Of a DNA stretch of 64,000 nt, positions 1-14,425 are shown in pieces. The notes under the pieces were generated by a model. That model searched no databases and had not been told where the DNA came from. It saw only the letters and a program-made list of their open reading frames with translations. This DNA is from Eumeta japonica (Eukaryota > Arthropoda > Insecta > Lepidoptera > Psychidae), in assembly GCA_005406025.1 (NCBI GenBank), contig BGZK01000012.1:1054001-1118000 (forward strand), given 5' to 3'. The stretch's first letter is position 1, and each line of letters opens with the position of its first letter. A program made the position numbers and the translations under genes.

Positions 1-3000
1 CGTGCTTATCGATTTAACAGTGGAACACGGCCTTGCACCGTCACGAGCTAATGCGGTGCGCGGTGGCACTTGTCAATCGGATAACGCGCGGTGCATCTTG
101 TTGACACGCATGCGAATGCGTGAATGATAATAATTAGACGACCGTCTTTGTGCATCTGGCCGAGTTACGTGCGTTTATTATCTATGCGCTTGCGTCAACA
201 AACAACACATGTACCGCGCATAATGGATCATGAAACAGATACGCGAATTAATTAAGGATGTGATAGTTTATGCGCCGTGCGCCATTTAAATTCATTTGAA
301 TCGACCGTGTCGTAGTTTAAGAAATAAACAATATTTCTGAAAGGATTTTTGCACAAATATTAAATTTAATAATTGCAAGCATTAAATTACCTTGTCTTTA
401 AATAATATCATGCAGTTATCTTATCTTTAAATAATATTATGTACATTATCTTAATCCATGTTAAAAATAAGTAAAAATATACCTTTCAAAAATTAAAATA
501 AAATGTGTGTATATTATGTGACGTCACTTTTAATACATCAGCTTCTACCTCATTTCACATACGGTAATATCCCATTCCCACCCTGTCGAATAATCACCTG
601 TTTCAATCTTAATATTTCTGGTCAGCCTAATATTAGTTTTAAGTGCATGTGCATGATGTAAGAATGTGTTCTCTAACTTATGTTATACTAATAATACGCC
701 AGCTAACTATAATTTAACATTGACCTACTAACACTTATCTAGACGACAAAGGTAATCGATCACAGCACGCACTCTTGTAAATAAATCCAGATCGTGTACT
801 AGTTCAGGAATACCTATATGTAGTAGTTACTTTGGATATAATGATTATGAAGTACAGACAGTCAGGTGACCATTGTGCATAGACAGTTAGTGATGTGCGC
901 GCGCCGGTGTCGATACCGAGGGCTCGATTGCGTCTCGGGGCTCGTGCCAGGAGTGCGTTTACACAGCGCGCGGCCAGTTTGCTTATGTGCAAATGTCGAT
1001 ACTGTAAATGCACTATCTGGTACGACACTCCGGGACGCGTTGCGTCGCCGCTCTGGACCGCCCTCGGATTCCGCTGACCAGTGCTATTTTTTTTTATGGA
1101 CTTTATTATTATTATTATTTATAATTGCTATTTGACTTACGACTCTACTATCCTGTACGCGATAACGTGACATTTCGTTATCTATATTTATGTAAATTAT
1201 TTTATTATGTTTTTTTTATATTTTAAGTATTATTATGTTTTCCGATCTCGCTATTTGTTTATTTTACCTTTATTACAATATTGTTTTTCCTGTTTCGTTG
1301 TTTTATTTATACGCTTCATAGTTCATGAATTGTCTCCTTTCGCGCCGGCGACGACTACGAGCCAGATCGAGAGCGCATCATTAAGAGTCTCGCGGCCCGA
1401 GGAAGCCATTGTTGCGCCGGTTCCCGCGCGCAGCCTTCGCCGGTAATTATCTGTCGTGGCTGTGGCAATTCCGACGGCGGCTGCCGCTAGGGTTGTCCCA
1501 CCGCAACGATACGCCGGGAGAGGTCGCTTGTGACATACGGCATTATTACGCACGGTATGCTTTTAAAACGGTCACAAAAACAGTGTACCGCCGCTAGAAA
1601 GTCATTGGTGCTATTCTCGTAGGCGGCCTTGAGCCTCATAACTCTGCCTCTGGTGTGGGAAACTTTCGGTATTTATAGATTTCCTGTGGAGAACATATTG
1701 TGGAGCCGAAATTCTGAAGTGGCTGTTTAGAACTCTAATTAAATTTAGACATGTGCTGAAATAAAATATGATCTGTGGCTTAATTACATAGTTATTTTAC
1801 AATAGTTATTTTACTTATTCTTTATCCTTTTTTTTTTAATCAAATTCTAACGATTTACTTTACATTACAATAATAATCGCGTTTCAAGCAAAGGACGCAT
1901 TAGGACTGTCCTACGTGGACAGCCCTAAAACGGCTGTCGGTTGCCTGCGTACGAGCCGTTTTTATAGTCACAATACAGCGATCTCCCTCGACCTAGATTA
2001 GTATTACGTACTGCACGGATATTGATAAACAAGTTTTATTGAAGCGCATATAGATATTATTATAATAACAGAGAATAGTGTTATATATAATCTTGGTACG
2101 TTAATTATTCCCATTAATATATTAATAAAATTCATTTCTTATACAAAATGATAGACAAAATTATATACAGAGACAACTTAATTGTCCTTTGCATAAAATA
2201 GGTTAATATTAACCTGATATTAGTTTATTCCCCTAAATAAATATTATGGATAAATAATAAACAAGATATCTAAAAAAACTTGAAGAACATATTATTATCG
2301 TAATTATAGCAACGAGCGTGATAAATTCGGAACTCCAACTAAAGATAACAGAAAAAATGAACAAATATAAGAAAAAAATAATTGGAATCTGATGTAAATT
2401 CCTGCTGTGAATCTGATACTAAATTGTAATTTATTAATTTGTAATAAATTGAATTCTATTGGTCTAATTCCAACAAATACTATTATATTGGTTAATTTCA
2501 CTAAACATATAATTAAATACTGAACTACCCGACCTATGTCTAAGAATATATTAATGATATGTGTGGCAGACGCGGGTTCGTCTGTAGTTTCGCATAAATC
2601 GATCAAACAGTGGAGTATAACCTTCCTAGTTTGATCAGTCTATGAAATCTTCATTGATCATCGACAAAATATCTACAAACGATCCTGCAAGCCCCCAGTA
2701 AAGGAAGCCGTACGGACAATACACGACCTTGCGTCGCCTTGTGTTATAATCTCATTTACTTTACCAAGATAACGCACACATGTCATCTATCTATCCATCA
2801 TACGGAGCATTTTTGCTGTGTAATGTCAATCATGACAATCAACATGAGCATACAGCGAACTGAGTGTAGTAAAGCAAATTTATTTTTAAGTATATTGCAT
2901 AGATTGCTGATAAGAATTAAAAAAAAAATAGAAAGTTCAAAGAAGACCTAGCCCTTACTGTAGTTTTAATGCCTCGAGGTAAACATACATATATACCTGA

Positions 3001-3300
3001 AGTTATTAATGCGTGAACACATTACAGCTGTTGATTAGAAGTTGTATAATAAAAAATAGACTTTCACACAGTGGATACAATTTACTGTCAAATTATATTG
3101 TAATTAATTCTTTAAAGGCTGAAACAGTTTTATACCCTGTACACCAGATGGCGTGGATGTATTTCCTCGAATTTTACGTATCACGAAACTGTACAAACGT
3201 AAACCGTAAGTGTAAAGAAACGCATGAGTTGAAATCTCTCTTTTTAGTGCTTTAGTGGGACGAAAATAGTTCGGTCGTCCCGGTTTAGCTAACTAAAAAT
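1..3300. other. No gene recognised; two CpG-rich blocks
   Basis: AT-rich DNA with two GC/CpG-rich blocks, at about 890-1075 and 1335-1600. Short open frames there overlap on both strands and show no domain. A small hairpin GGACTGTCC-TACGT-GGACAGCCC lies near 1907-1928. The blocks could be 5' untranslated exons or enhancers; nothing in the sequence proves this. Confidence 0.4.
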
Positions 3301-4607
3301 ATATCGGTTTTGTATTAATGAACGAGTATTGAGACTAAAGACATCCATGTGAGAATTTAGACGATGTCAGGTACACGGGCCGCGAAGTGGATATCGTAAG
3401 TTTTTTACATTTTTGATATGTGATAAACAAAAAAAATGGCTTTACAATCATTTCTGGTCGAAAAAAAAATAAAAAACAGACAGGAAGTAATGAAAACTCA
3501 TTTTCAAACGTCAACTTAACTTACCTGAAGGTTGGAAGGTATTAAAAAATTGTGTTCAGCGGAGTGAAATGACGTCATACTCTATTTAGCTGTGTCGTCA
3601 TCAAACTGTCTTTGGAATTAATATAAAATTAAATCTATTTTGCGTTCTTAAAAAAAATAACATAAATCGAAATATTTGTTACCTTTAAAACACATTTAAC
3701 TGATTTGGTATCTAATCGAATAAAATATTATTTCATCATAAAAATATAACAGCTCTTACAGTTGTAATACGTTACAGTAAAAGTTTGTACTTTTGTTTGA
3801 ATATTCATCTTATTATGTAAAATTGTTTGGCTAATGATTGTTGATTCTCACAAATAATAATTATACTTTCTGTTGAATCATATAAAAAAAGAGTTACATA
3901 TTTGATATATAACTTTAAACGACTACTAAATACTACTACATTACTACTACATAATTGATACATTGAAAAACGATATTAAGTTGCATATATTATTCGGATG
4001 TATATATTTCCTGCTGATTGAATTATTGTGTCAGAAATTAAAAAAAAAACCATCTGTAAGGGGTGAGTAATGGAAGTGTAGGTAGTATGAATTGTTCAAT
4101 TCGCATGTAGATAGTCAAGCTAAAGGAAACCAAGGGGAGAACATACTTAATTTATGGCACCAGTAAAATGTTTCATCGAGGAACGAGGGTGGAAAGTTGT
4201 CGGTGACTAATGAAAGCCTACTGCGATGAATCATCCATCAGGCTTCGACTTCACTTGCCGTGTGAGATCGGGTCGGCTTAGCGCGTCGTGTCTGGAGATG
4301 TGCACGCACTCGAAATGCATCCGCACTAACTTCAAATTGTGAATGTGCGAGATAAATAGATTATTCGGAAGGTCAATTCTAAATAAATGCATCTTAAAAA
4401 TACTTCCTATTTGAGCGTTTTCTCAAAAAAAAAAAAGAAAATGGTTTTTTATTGACGTATGTCTTAATTTTTTATTAAAAATAATGGACCTCGACTAGAT
4501 CCCACACAATTTTATATATCACAGATCAGTTCAATAAATTGTTAAGTTAGCGCCGCAATATATGCTAAGTTGAAAATAATAATATAATAATATATATATA
4601 ATACTAT

Positions 4608-4738
4608 ATTAACTCACACTTATTTCCTAGAAGGGTAGGTGTGACCATAGATTTTTGTATGGTACGATTTTAACATATCTCTGTTGCTTCAGTGACATCT
4701 ATCATTTTTTTCATACGTGCTCGTCGGTTTAGCTAAAG
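4608..4738 (-). mobile_element. LINE 3' tail fragment
   Basis: Plus-strand text ACTTATTTCCTAGAAGGGTA then GGTGTGACCATAGA, and CATACGTGCTCGTCGGTTTA further on, parallel the LINE tail seen at 35.0 kb. Short and diverged. Confidence 0.45.
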
Positions 4739-5347
4739 GAATACATACAATAATATTAAATATCAAAACAATGAAAATATCAATATAAACATTTGATTGA
4801 TGTCAGGGAAAGGCGTGTGAGACTCGTACATTGCATTTCGGTATATGTGATCACTGCCTACTCTTCTAGGAAATGGTCGTGATTTTATATAAATATCAGC
4901 GTTTTATCAAACGACCGATATAGATAATCAATATTGATTCTCAAACTTTATAGATCAAGACACGTGCTTAATATTTTTATACCTTACGCGTTTTTCTTAT
5001 CTATATTTATATATTTTAAGCCTAATGAAAACTTTTGGATATCTAGATAATCTGAATTTTTATACACCTATTAAATATCGAAGACGGTACATTTTTGAAG
5101 GAACGAATATAAAAAGAAATTTTAGAAAAATAAATCATAGTTTCACTAAATTCTGATTGTCGTATCGATTTTACTCTCAAGAGATTAAATAAACATTATA
5201 GGAGGCAATTCGTCAATACAAACAACATCGAGTCGATTTGATGCAGCAGGGGGGTTACGTTTTAGTGCCCCGTCGAGTTATGGAACTTTGAAAATTATAA
5301 TATTGTTTGAGACTATTAAATGATATGGGCGGTTTGATGACAACGCG

Positions 5348-5480
5348 AAGGCGGCTATATTAGGGCTCCGTAGTCAACAAGGCACCCTTACAATTTCCCC
5401 ATGTGTATCCGCGGCTTATATCAGAGACTCATAGTACTAGAAAGCTCTAATTTGATATGGGTATATGTATTGATCACGCT
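5348..5480 (+). repeat. 'GGGTTCCGTA' dispersed repeat, diverged copy
   Basis: TATTAGGGCTCCGTAGTCAA then CAAGGCACCCTTACAATTT, and AGAAAGCTCTAATTTGATAT further on, parallel the repeat at 13555-13690 and its usual continuation. Confidence 0.4.
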
Positions 5481-6260
5481 GAAAAAAGTGGTATAATAAA
5501 ATTTTGAAAAAAAAACCGGACGACTGTTAAACCCTATATTGCGTCTGCCCAGACACGCGTATGCTCAGTTTTTATTATTTTTTTATTACTCGTTTCAGAG
5601 AGTGTCAAAAAGATTTTAAATAGTAATTCGTATGAAATTTTCAGTATGATATGTATTGACGGGTATAGTTCTTAACTCGAAGTCACGATATAAAATAGAA
5701 AAGAAAGAAGAGTTTTATTATTCGAAAAACCTGGAATAACGAAAGTTAAAAAATAACAAGGTTTTTTTTATCCAGTCTAGTGCATTATTATAAAAGATTT
5801 ACCTTTGTAGACTCAGTTCGTAAAAGTGATTTATGATCTGAGTTCGTAGATCACATTACAAAAGGGCATGCAGATAAAGTTCTATTTAGTAATGATTTCT
5901 ACAGATTTTGATGGGATCGGTATTTAAAGCAGGCCATACAGCATCTTTATCATTTCATAACACATTAACGTTTTATAGCAGAGACACCGTTATGGTTATC
6001 ATCGAGTTTACTTTTTAACTCAGCTTGGCAAGACTTGCCATGTTTTCCACGTGAAATCATATTTCTTTTGGTACCGGTACATTTAGGTTTTTACCTTCAA
6101 ATCCTGTTTAGGTTCTTTTAGCCTGATCAGTTTTAAATTTACTTTGGAATTCAGATTTAATGATCCATGATTTTTTTAAATTTGCGTTGCCTCAAAAAGA
6201 AAAGTATGCACTTTCAAAGTTTCCGCTGGTGATTCGTTCCTCGAGTACCCCCGGTGAAAA

Positions 6261-6264
<4 letters not shown>

Positions 6265-6319
<55 letters not shown>

Positions 6320-6325
6320 ATATAT
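6265..6325. repeat. (TA)n microsatellite
   Basis: About 30 TA units with one interruption (TATTTATA near 6305). The open frame through it is an artefact of the repeat. Confidence 0.95.
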
Positions 6326-7547
6326 CATTTATTTTTAAGATACTTTTCCTGTTTTTAAAGATAAATAAAAACTTTACTTTTACACAAAAGTACGAGTAAA
6401 AGCAGCTCGTTCTGGGCACATTTAAAGAGTATATTCACAGTTACAATTGCTGATGGTGTATAATAAAATAGCGGACACAACAATGAGGGTGCCAAAAAAT
6501 TAGTTCTCTCATATCTATTACTATGAATCGACAGCCAGTTCTTAAAAATTATGTTTTGCTCATTTAAAACCGTTCGCTACATCTTGTATTTGTATGAAAT
6601 GTGGTTAATATTGTTCCACAGCATGCTCATATTCTAAGGGATACGACTAATTAAACCCTGCATTAATAATATCAATAAATGAAATCATCTATGTATAGAG
6701 CGATGCCAGTATATCCAAATAACACATTTAATAGGTCATTATAATTAGTAATTTTTATTTATTCGAACACCTGAATTTTAATATGCAATTAATATATTCT
6801 AGTTGTTGCAATTGTACTTCTATTAGGACCGAGATGCATATAGACTCTAGAAATGACACCATTGTCATGATAGCTGTAGTAGAACAGATGTGCCAAACAG
6901 ATTAAAAAGAAAAGAAAATTTAAAGATTAAAAAGAAAATTATACCTTTCCACAATCCCAATCAACTCCGACAGCGTTAAAATAGATACTTCGTATCCACA
7001 GACGATGTGGAAAGAAAGACTATGACGGTGAAATATAAGTAGTTTTAGCACAAAATAAATAATGGAACATTTTACAAATTAAACCTTATTATCTCACAAG
7101 AAACATAATCCACTACTTCGATTCATTTGAAAAGACGTTTGTCCGCACACATTCTAGCACCATAGAGCACATCCGCGCTATGAGAAGCTTTTATCTGCGA
7201 TTATATATCGCATAAAAAACTATATTCTCTATGGCATACAAATGCGTTCGGATTCAATCGAAAGCCGAACGATGCTCCGGTTTCTTCGGCAGCGTCGAGA
7301 TGTTGGATTGTTCGAAAACCACAATATCCGACGAAACAATTACGTCAGTATACCACGTAAACCGAGAACGCTGGCTCAATCTACCATGAGACACATGGGT
7401 CAGGTGCGTGTGACTGTGACATCTGAGAAACTCTTCACAGTAGTATTGACAGATTGAAAAATGTTCGCTCTTTTAAGTTGAAAAAAATGTTTGCTACAGC
7501 GTCAATAACGAGTAATGTGTATAATTACTACTTTAGTTTTCTGATGT

Positions 7548-7850
7548 CATTTATACTAATATTATATTGCATTAATGCATAATATTTTAAATGTTATGTT
7601 TTACCGTCTAAACCGCTGAACCAATTTTAATGAATTTTGATTTCAAAATATATTGGACATCGAAGGAGGTTGTAAACTACTTTTTGCCGCAAAAATAAAG
7701 CTTGAAGGGGTTGAAATAGAGAATGAAAGATCATATTTACAAGATTTGGGTTATTTTACAACTAAAAACATCAAGAAAATTCTACTCATAATGGAAGTTT
7801 TGAATGAAATTTTGTTGAGAATGGGATTCAAGTAGAAAACTTGAAATTTT
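7548..7850 (+). repeat. Dispersed retroelement-type repeat
   Basis: TCTAAACCGCTGAACCAATT, TTAATGAATTTTGATTTC, TTTTTGCCGCAAAAATAAAG and AGGGGTTGAAATAGAGAATG follow the order of a 3' region seen in many lepidopteran retroelements ('...accgctgaaccgattttgatgaaattt...ggggttgaaat...'). The open frame 7653-7835 in it is not considered a gene. Confidence 0.45.
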
Positions 7851-8056
7851 ATTGTTAGGCGTCAAAAGATGAAAGTAGATATTTATACATTTGGAAGAAG
7901 AAAAATTCATTATGCTTTTAAAAAAAATCCATACACATTACAGAACTCAAATTATCTATCCTGTTATTTTTATGAGAGTACCACGTATCCGATTTACATG
8001 TATTTCTTTTTAAATCATAGTAACATTATCTGGGCAGGTTATAGCATAAATTTCGT

Positions 8057-8365
8057 TACATAAAGTGACGTATGAAATAAGCAGTGACGTTGACGCCGAA
8101 TGAAGTCAGAAGAAAGACGCTTTAATGGCTTACGTTATATAAACCATAATGATATATCAAATTATTGTATTATATAATAATAAATCTTAAAAAAACCTAC
8201 AAAAAAGTCCATGATAACATGTGACTGTCTCCTAAGAATGACTCACAACCATTTATTTTAGCATGTAAAAAAAACTCAACGGTCGACGGAGGGTGGCTGC
8301 CGGGGGTAGTACTTATATAAAAACTTAAAAAATAATGTCGTGCTCCACGCGAGAGCAGCCGCGGC
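8057..8365. repeat. Dispersed repeat, copy 1 (partner at 41.83 kb)
   Basis: Shares ACGTATGAAATAAGCAGT exactly with the copy at 41836. It then shares, in the same order, AATGGCTT, AAACCATAA.GATATAT, ATCTTAAAAAAA.CTACAAAA, GTC.ATGATA.CAT, CTAAGAATGAC.CAC and a CGACGG..GGGGG GC-rich end. No coding sequence is seen. The family is not identified. Confidence 0.7.
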
Positions 8366-10331
8366 CACAGCTAGTAATATAAAAACCACTTTAAGTTTTT
8401 TTATAGGATAACGCAATCCTATTGAGACAGTAGCTATGTCTAGCCTATATTTCTTTAATGGTTTACTTAATGGTGCAAACTTTAAAATTTATAAAAAAAT
8501 TATAAATAAAACAAATATATATATTGGTATAGATAATAAAAATTATGTAACTCCATTTGTCGATTTTTCATGTTTTACACATCGACAGTTCTGCGATCTG
8601 ACTTCGTTAACTGTGTTACCCGCTACATCTACTTTATATCTGCTTAAATAGGTACACATACCCATTTAAGCGTATTGTTCAAATTTACTACCTGCCACCT
8701 AAAATACCAACATTTACACTTGAATAGAGAATAAAATCAAAATTAACATAAAAAATTAAAACCACGTAAGTGTGACGTATGTCGTTTTTACATCGTAAAT
8801 AACGCGTATTTTGTAAGTATTTCTGTTATATCTGCTTTTTTGCACAAGAGAATACTTAATTTTTCTATTAGAAATCACGACTTTGATTTAGTTAAACTAT
8901 GTGTACTAATGTGTTTCATATGGAAAATATTATCCACATTACTGTTTAACACTCTTGCAACGTAGTGTGTTTCATCATCGAACTGATTATATCATGAAAA
9001 TGATGAAGGTAATATTTTCTGAAATCACAAAATCTGAGAAGAAAAACAATAATCACAAATTTTCTTTTACTAAACTGATTTATAAAGAATTCGTTCGTGC
9101 TACCGTACGTTGATGAGAATAACGCCGACAATTAGAACATGTACTCAAAGCAGGGCCTGAGTTTAAGTTAAAGTTCGCGTAAAGTTTAATTTCAGTAATT
9201 ATTGGACGTCTATTGTTAGATATACGCCTATCAGATTTACCCTTCAAAGGTCTTGGGTCACCGTTCACCTTCGCGGTCCTCATTCGAGTTTCTTTTTCAA
9301 TATTTATCGATTCTCCTGCGCACTGCTACTACATCTTGTTGATATTTTGAACTGTACCGCTTTTTCCATTTTTTTTTTGTTATGTAAAAATTTATTAAAA
9401 CTTTGCTAAAATCAATTAATTAATATGTCTTCTTTTTGAATAAAAAAATAATCGCGATTGATTGTTATTACCTGTACGCTTTAATATTAATGAATTTATA
9501 AGGTATAATATTTATGCAAATAACCATTTAAGACGTTATAATTATGTGAAAAAACTAGATAGTAGATAGTTTTACAAAGATTTCATCTAGGACATTTCAA
9601 ATTTTAGGGTAACAACCTTGCTCTGATACCATAAAACTGCGGAAACAAATCGATGTTATTGTTTTGAAATAAACGTAGTACATTGATTTTTTAAATTGCC
9701 ATAACTTAAATAGATTATACCCAAAGCGAACCATGAACGTTAGTTACAACAGTCCTTCTCGGGTTTAAATTGCAGAAGCCATCAATATTGTATTGTGCAA
9801 ACTTCAGCATGATTATCAAGGTTTTACTCGAATTACTTCTGTTTACCGATTCCGTACCCTTGAGTTGTATTTTACACTAGATTTCAGACTTTACAAATAA
9901 TCGACGACGTATGTTTTCAAATAATATATTACGAAATTCTTTCAATTCTAGCACGTATATTTAATATCATTCATGAATTGAACTTATATTTTTTATATGT
10001 ATTAAAGAACGAAAGCCCACTGATCGTTTTTAATCTTTCTATCTCTTCTGTACCCGGTATAGTTGTCTGTGAGTGCGACAGAGTATATATACGATTTTGT
10101 TGTATTAATGCTCATTTAAAAAAAAAATATTGTTGATAAATTTTTGTATTAATTTTAGATTTCTGTTTAATTAATTTACTTCGTATTCCTTTGGTTAGTT
10201 TTTTTTTTGATCTAAAATTTTTCTATATTCAGAGAAAGTACTACAAGGATTCTTAAGATAACCAAAAATTGTTCTGAGCATAAATGGAAGCTAAAGGTTA
10301 TGTTATATTTTTGTAGTTTTTGAAAATTATA

Positions 10332-11640
10332 CGAGGGGTGTTCAATAAAAAGTAAGAATGCGTATATTGCAGGTAATTTTTTTTTTATGTCTTTTTCGAC
10401 AGTCTTTTAGTATAACACATTTAACATATCTTGTTTTAAGCTTAAAATTATTTTCTTTAAAACTGTTCATCCTGAGCATCCAAAAGTTCCTGTGTTGCAG
10501 GGACTACTGTTTCATCATCTTCGAATCTCTGTCCTTTCAGAAACTCCTTCAACCTTGAAAATAGATAGAAATGACTAGGCAAAGTCGGGTGAATATGCAG
10601 GATGTTCAAGTATTTCGAAGCTAGCATCTTGAATTGCAGCCATAGCTACGACGGACTTGTGCGGCTAGGCATTATATCTTGATGGAACAAAACAATTTTT
10701 CCTAGTTTGCCGTGCCGTTTCTTTCGAATTTCGTTATGCAATTTTTTTTAATTGTTCTACAATCTACATACAACGAGCCCGTAACAATAGCTCCGCGGTC
10801 GAGATATTCTACCATGACCATTTTTTACTACGCCAGAAACAGAACCCATGGTCTTTCCGGCAGAACGACTCGCCTTAAATTTCTTAGGATTTGGAGATGA
10901 TGGCCTCTTTTTAAGTCATAGACTGTAATTTTGTTTTTGGATCGTAATGGTCCAAAGCCACATTTCGTCCATGGTTGTAAATCGAGCCAAAAAAACTATC
11001 GGGATCTTGTTGTAACAGTTCCAAAGATGATCGACAAATGTTCAGCCTGGTTTGTTTTTGTACATCGATAAGCATTCTGGGGACCTAGCGTTCATCCCTA
11101 AACCTTCGTGTAAAATAATCTGCACACTGCCAGTCAATATCACTGTTTCTTCGGCTATAAAACCTCCTTTGACACGACGATCTGCTTAAACAATTTGTTC
11201 GACTTTACCATTTCTTCGATTACTACTTTTATTGGGCGACCCAAGCGAGGGTCATCTTTTATGGTTGTTTTTCTAGGTTTAAATTCGGCCCACCAAAAAG
11301 GCAACTGTAGAATACGGTGGAGCATTTGCTTCCAAAGTATCCTGTAAGTCTTGATTAACTTGAAATAATTATTCTACAGTATTGTTTTAAACAGGACACA
11401 ATAGTGTTGTATAAAATGACTAAAGAAATGAAACATATCTCTATACATAACGCCGAAGAAAATGTTTGGTAAAGAAATCATATCTGAATCGGTAACACTT
11501 CGAAAAGAACAAACGCGCCATTGAGATTTTTCTGCGAGAAAGTCAACATTTATTGGTGAGATGACTGAAAATCGACCTTATTTGCGGTAAACAAAGTGTG
11601 CTATAAACTTTCGATACCAATATACTAATACTTTTACCGT
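10332..11640 (-). mobile_element. Degraded mariner-type transposon (minus strand)
   Basis: The minus strand holds broken mariner transposase. Recognisable pieces are a DPRLGRPIKS-like linker near 11250, a catalytic TMDEMWLW block near 10960, a PSSPNP.KF block near 10880, and HKSVVAMAAIQDASFEILEH with PAYSPDF between about 10670 and 10590. Many stops and frameshifts interrupt it. The left edge, CGAGGGGTGTTCAATAAAAA next to TA at 10330, looks like a mariner terminal repeat. I could not find its partner, so the right edge near 11.64 kb is approximate. It belongs to a different mariner lineage from the copy at 61 kb. Confidence 0.8.
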
Positions 11641-13554
11641 AAATAAATTTAATGTTATTAGTTATGACAGTGCGACATCACGTCTTCCTCTGGTTTTGAA
11701 CATGCACGTTGTAGATTTTAACGGCAAAAAAAAATGTATGTTTCATTAAACAATCAAATGTAAAATAAAATAATTATAAATCAAGTTACCAGAACGGAAT
11801 AATATAGAAGTAGGCACTTACAGTTTCACCCTTATATGTATATCTAAATTGACTGTATCTTGCAATTGGCTAAAAAATTGCTAGTGGATTATTAAAAGGG
11901 TAGAATTTTTTTTTCTCAGAATTCGACCTTCATAAATCGGTATAAAATATTTTTTCTTCCGAGCTCTTTTTTTTCTAAAATCTATACAGTATCTACATAT
12001 GATTTAAAAAATATATGTCGATAATAATTTTATTATAGTAATAGTTGTTAATTGTAATTGTAAGAGAAAAACGGGGGAAGACAGAATTGAAGTCTCAGCA
12101 GTGATTGTCGAACTTCTGTATTTAGGATCGTGACGGGTTTCGGCATTGAAAAAGTAGCTAAGTTGTTAATGAGATGAATTTTGAAAATGAGGCGAAGACA
12201 TCGATTTAGCAGAACATAATGTTATATAGGAATATTTTAAAATTAACAAGAAGAAAGCGTTTTAAAAAGTCTGTCATCGTAATGATATATTACATTTGTA
12301 TTAGCTAGTGTTTACATAAATTTTAATTTAACTTTTTCTCTATCATATGGAAAGAAAGTTATCACTTGTAATTTTGAAATTCTAAAATAAAACTGCTAAC
12401 GGAACAAGAAATGACAAATATAAACTTTGCGTCGAATGCAAGGTGTAATATAAATAGTTAGTATAGGTTAGGAATACAATCATTGTATATTCAAAGGGTG
12501 TTGAATGCACCACGATTGCCACAAGGAGGTGTTGCATCATAAGCGAAACGCGTTGATGCGAAAGTTCCGATGCACAATGCAGAACACAGGTGACTCTATA
12601 CCTCATGAATAATATAGATGTGACAGGTAAGAATATAAATGAATTGTTTTCTGAAATAAGATTTTTTTTTACCTAGCGAACATTATCATCTTCAACGAGA
12701 CTTAAAAGTACAATCTTTTCTTAAATAATTCTGATTTATTTTATAACACAGTGTCCGTGGCTATATATCCTAGTCTATTTAATGCTTCGGCTTTCTTTCT
12801 TTAGCACAAATATCTTTTGATTTTTATTTCATTTATAAAGGTAGCTGATTTAATGAAAATGAATTGAATAAATATTTAATAAATCAGTCAACTAATTGCT
12901 TTCAACTCGGGACAAATTGAAACATCACTTGTTGGCAACTCTGTGCGCGTATACGATAAGATTCCTGAGAGAATATTGAGCTTACCAATAAAGCTCTGAA
13001 TTTTTGACTGCTCTGTATCAATTAATACTAAGTGCAAATAATTTATATTAATGAGAATTTAAAAAATAAGACTGTTAAGTTTCTTGAAGCTTCTCTTCGA
13101 TAGTGTACAACTTCTGAAGCGTCGGTAGTCTTTAATGAATATATCTAAGGGCATAAATCTTGAATTTCATATCATAAATCGATCACTATTACTTTATGAC
13201 AGATGCTAAAGTTTTTCGACCTTGTTCCATATAAGAAAAAGGTTCAATGTAGGCCATATAAACAGATGAAGCGGTTATCTATTTATTGGAAAATTTGTAG
13301 ATGTAGATACGTAAAAGTTACTTTTAAATATCGTATTACTTAAATTTAACGAATAGCCCGGGTGATCCTATCGCGATGTGGGCCTATAAAAACAAATTAA
13401 TTTCATACAGAACATCAAACGCAATGCAATTACTGTGATTTAGAAACAAAAATGTCTCCATTTTGAGATACACTCAAAAGGGAAGAAGTAGTTCCTATAA
13501 TTATTTTATAAAAATAATGATAGAAGCTTCCGATTGTTCGTAATACGTAAAATC

Positions 13555-13690
13555 TTTCGTTTTTAGGGTTTCGTATCGCAAAAGGAAAAACGGAGCACTT
13601 ACAGGATAACAATGTTGTCCGTGTTGATGTCTGTCTATATATTAAGAGCATATTCTTGAGAAACGAAAATGAGTTGAAATGAATGTCAAA
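13555..13690 (+). repeat. 'GGGTTCCGTA' dispersed repeat
   Basis: TTTTTAGGGTTTCGTATCGC, AAAAGGAAAAACGGAGCACT, TACAGGATAACAATGTTGTC and TGATGTCTGTCTATATATT match the order of a repeat widespread in moths and butterflies ('tagggttccgtacctcaaaaggaaaaacggaaccctta...gtccgtctgtc'). This comes from family memory, not from a search. Confidence 0.5.
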
Positions 13691-13842
13691 CAATGAAGTC
13701 TACGGATCCTTGGAAATTAAAAAAAATAGCAATCAAAGATAGTCATTTTGACACATAATTTGATATTGCAAACTCACGCATCAAAACTTATAGGGTACTT
13801 CCCATTTATACACACGCTCACACCTAATTTATAATATGAATT

Positions 13843-13884
13843 AGGTGTGTGTGTGCGTGCGTGCGTGCACGTGCGTGTGTGTGT
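13843..13884. repeat. (GT)n/(GC)n microsatellite
   Basis: Alternating GTGTGTGCGTGCGTGC-type run. Immediately upstream, CACACCTAATT and AATTAGGTGTG (13820-13846) form a short inverted repeat around ATAATATG-like sequence. Confidence 0.9.
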
Positions 13885-14289
13885 ATTATGAATTAGGGGC
13901 ATTAACATTTACAGACCGGTTCACTGAGTTAAAATTCAGTTTTCAGGTTCGCTTGCGTTTTGCATTTGCTACTTTTATGATAATACAAAAAAAAGTTAAT
14001 AAAAAGATGCTCTTCTCAGCAATAATTTTAATATACTCCCAGTCTGTTATCTTTCAAATATACCCCTCAACGAATATTCTCGACATCGTAATACTCTTAT
14101 TAGATAGTATTTGTACGAATTGTTTGTGAAATAGTTAGTAGCCAAACTGACTCAAATTGATAATGTTGATTATACTAAAAATGTATTTATACTTATTGTT
14201 TATTTCAAGAGAGAAAAAGTAAAAAAAAAAGCCTTAAGTGACTTCTCAGGAAATCTTTATTTTGACAGTATTTATTTATTTTGTTAATT

Positions 14290-14425
14290 TTCTTTTATAA
14301 ATTTAAGTGTGTTTCGGAAAAGGGTAAACAGAGACCACAGACCTCCGCGTGGTCCGATTTTTGTATACTTGTCTTTCTCCTTCACCAATTGTTTCGTGCA
14401 AACTCGCAGGTTTGTATGAGTAAAA
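14290..14425 (-). mobile_element. LINE 3' tail fragment
   Basis: Plus-strand text AAGGGTAAACAGAGACCACA, then a segment ending CAATTGTTTCGTGCAAACTC, parallels the tail and 'ACMKRLMD' region of the LINE copies at 35.0 and 55.9 kb. It is heavily diverged. Confidence 0.45.

Larger units (their letters stand above)
3300..10331. other. Intergenic or intronic DNA with repeats
   Basis: Apart from the LINE tail (4.6 kb), the repeat copies at 5.35, 7.55 and 8.06 kb and the TA microsatellite, I see nothing here. The open frame 7242-7457 has a slightly protein-like composition but no domain. Poly-A/T runs are frequent. Confidence 0.5.

Noticed and set aside
4487..4505. CGACTAGATCCCACACAA, similar to the insect miR-279 sequence
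   Set aside because: It contains an extra base compared with the miRNA and the flanks do not fold into a precursor-like hairpin; chance similarity.
6160..6399. 79-codon frame over the TA repeat
   Set aside because: Most codons come from the (TA)n microsatellite (YIYIYI); it is not a protein.
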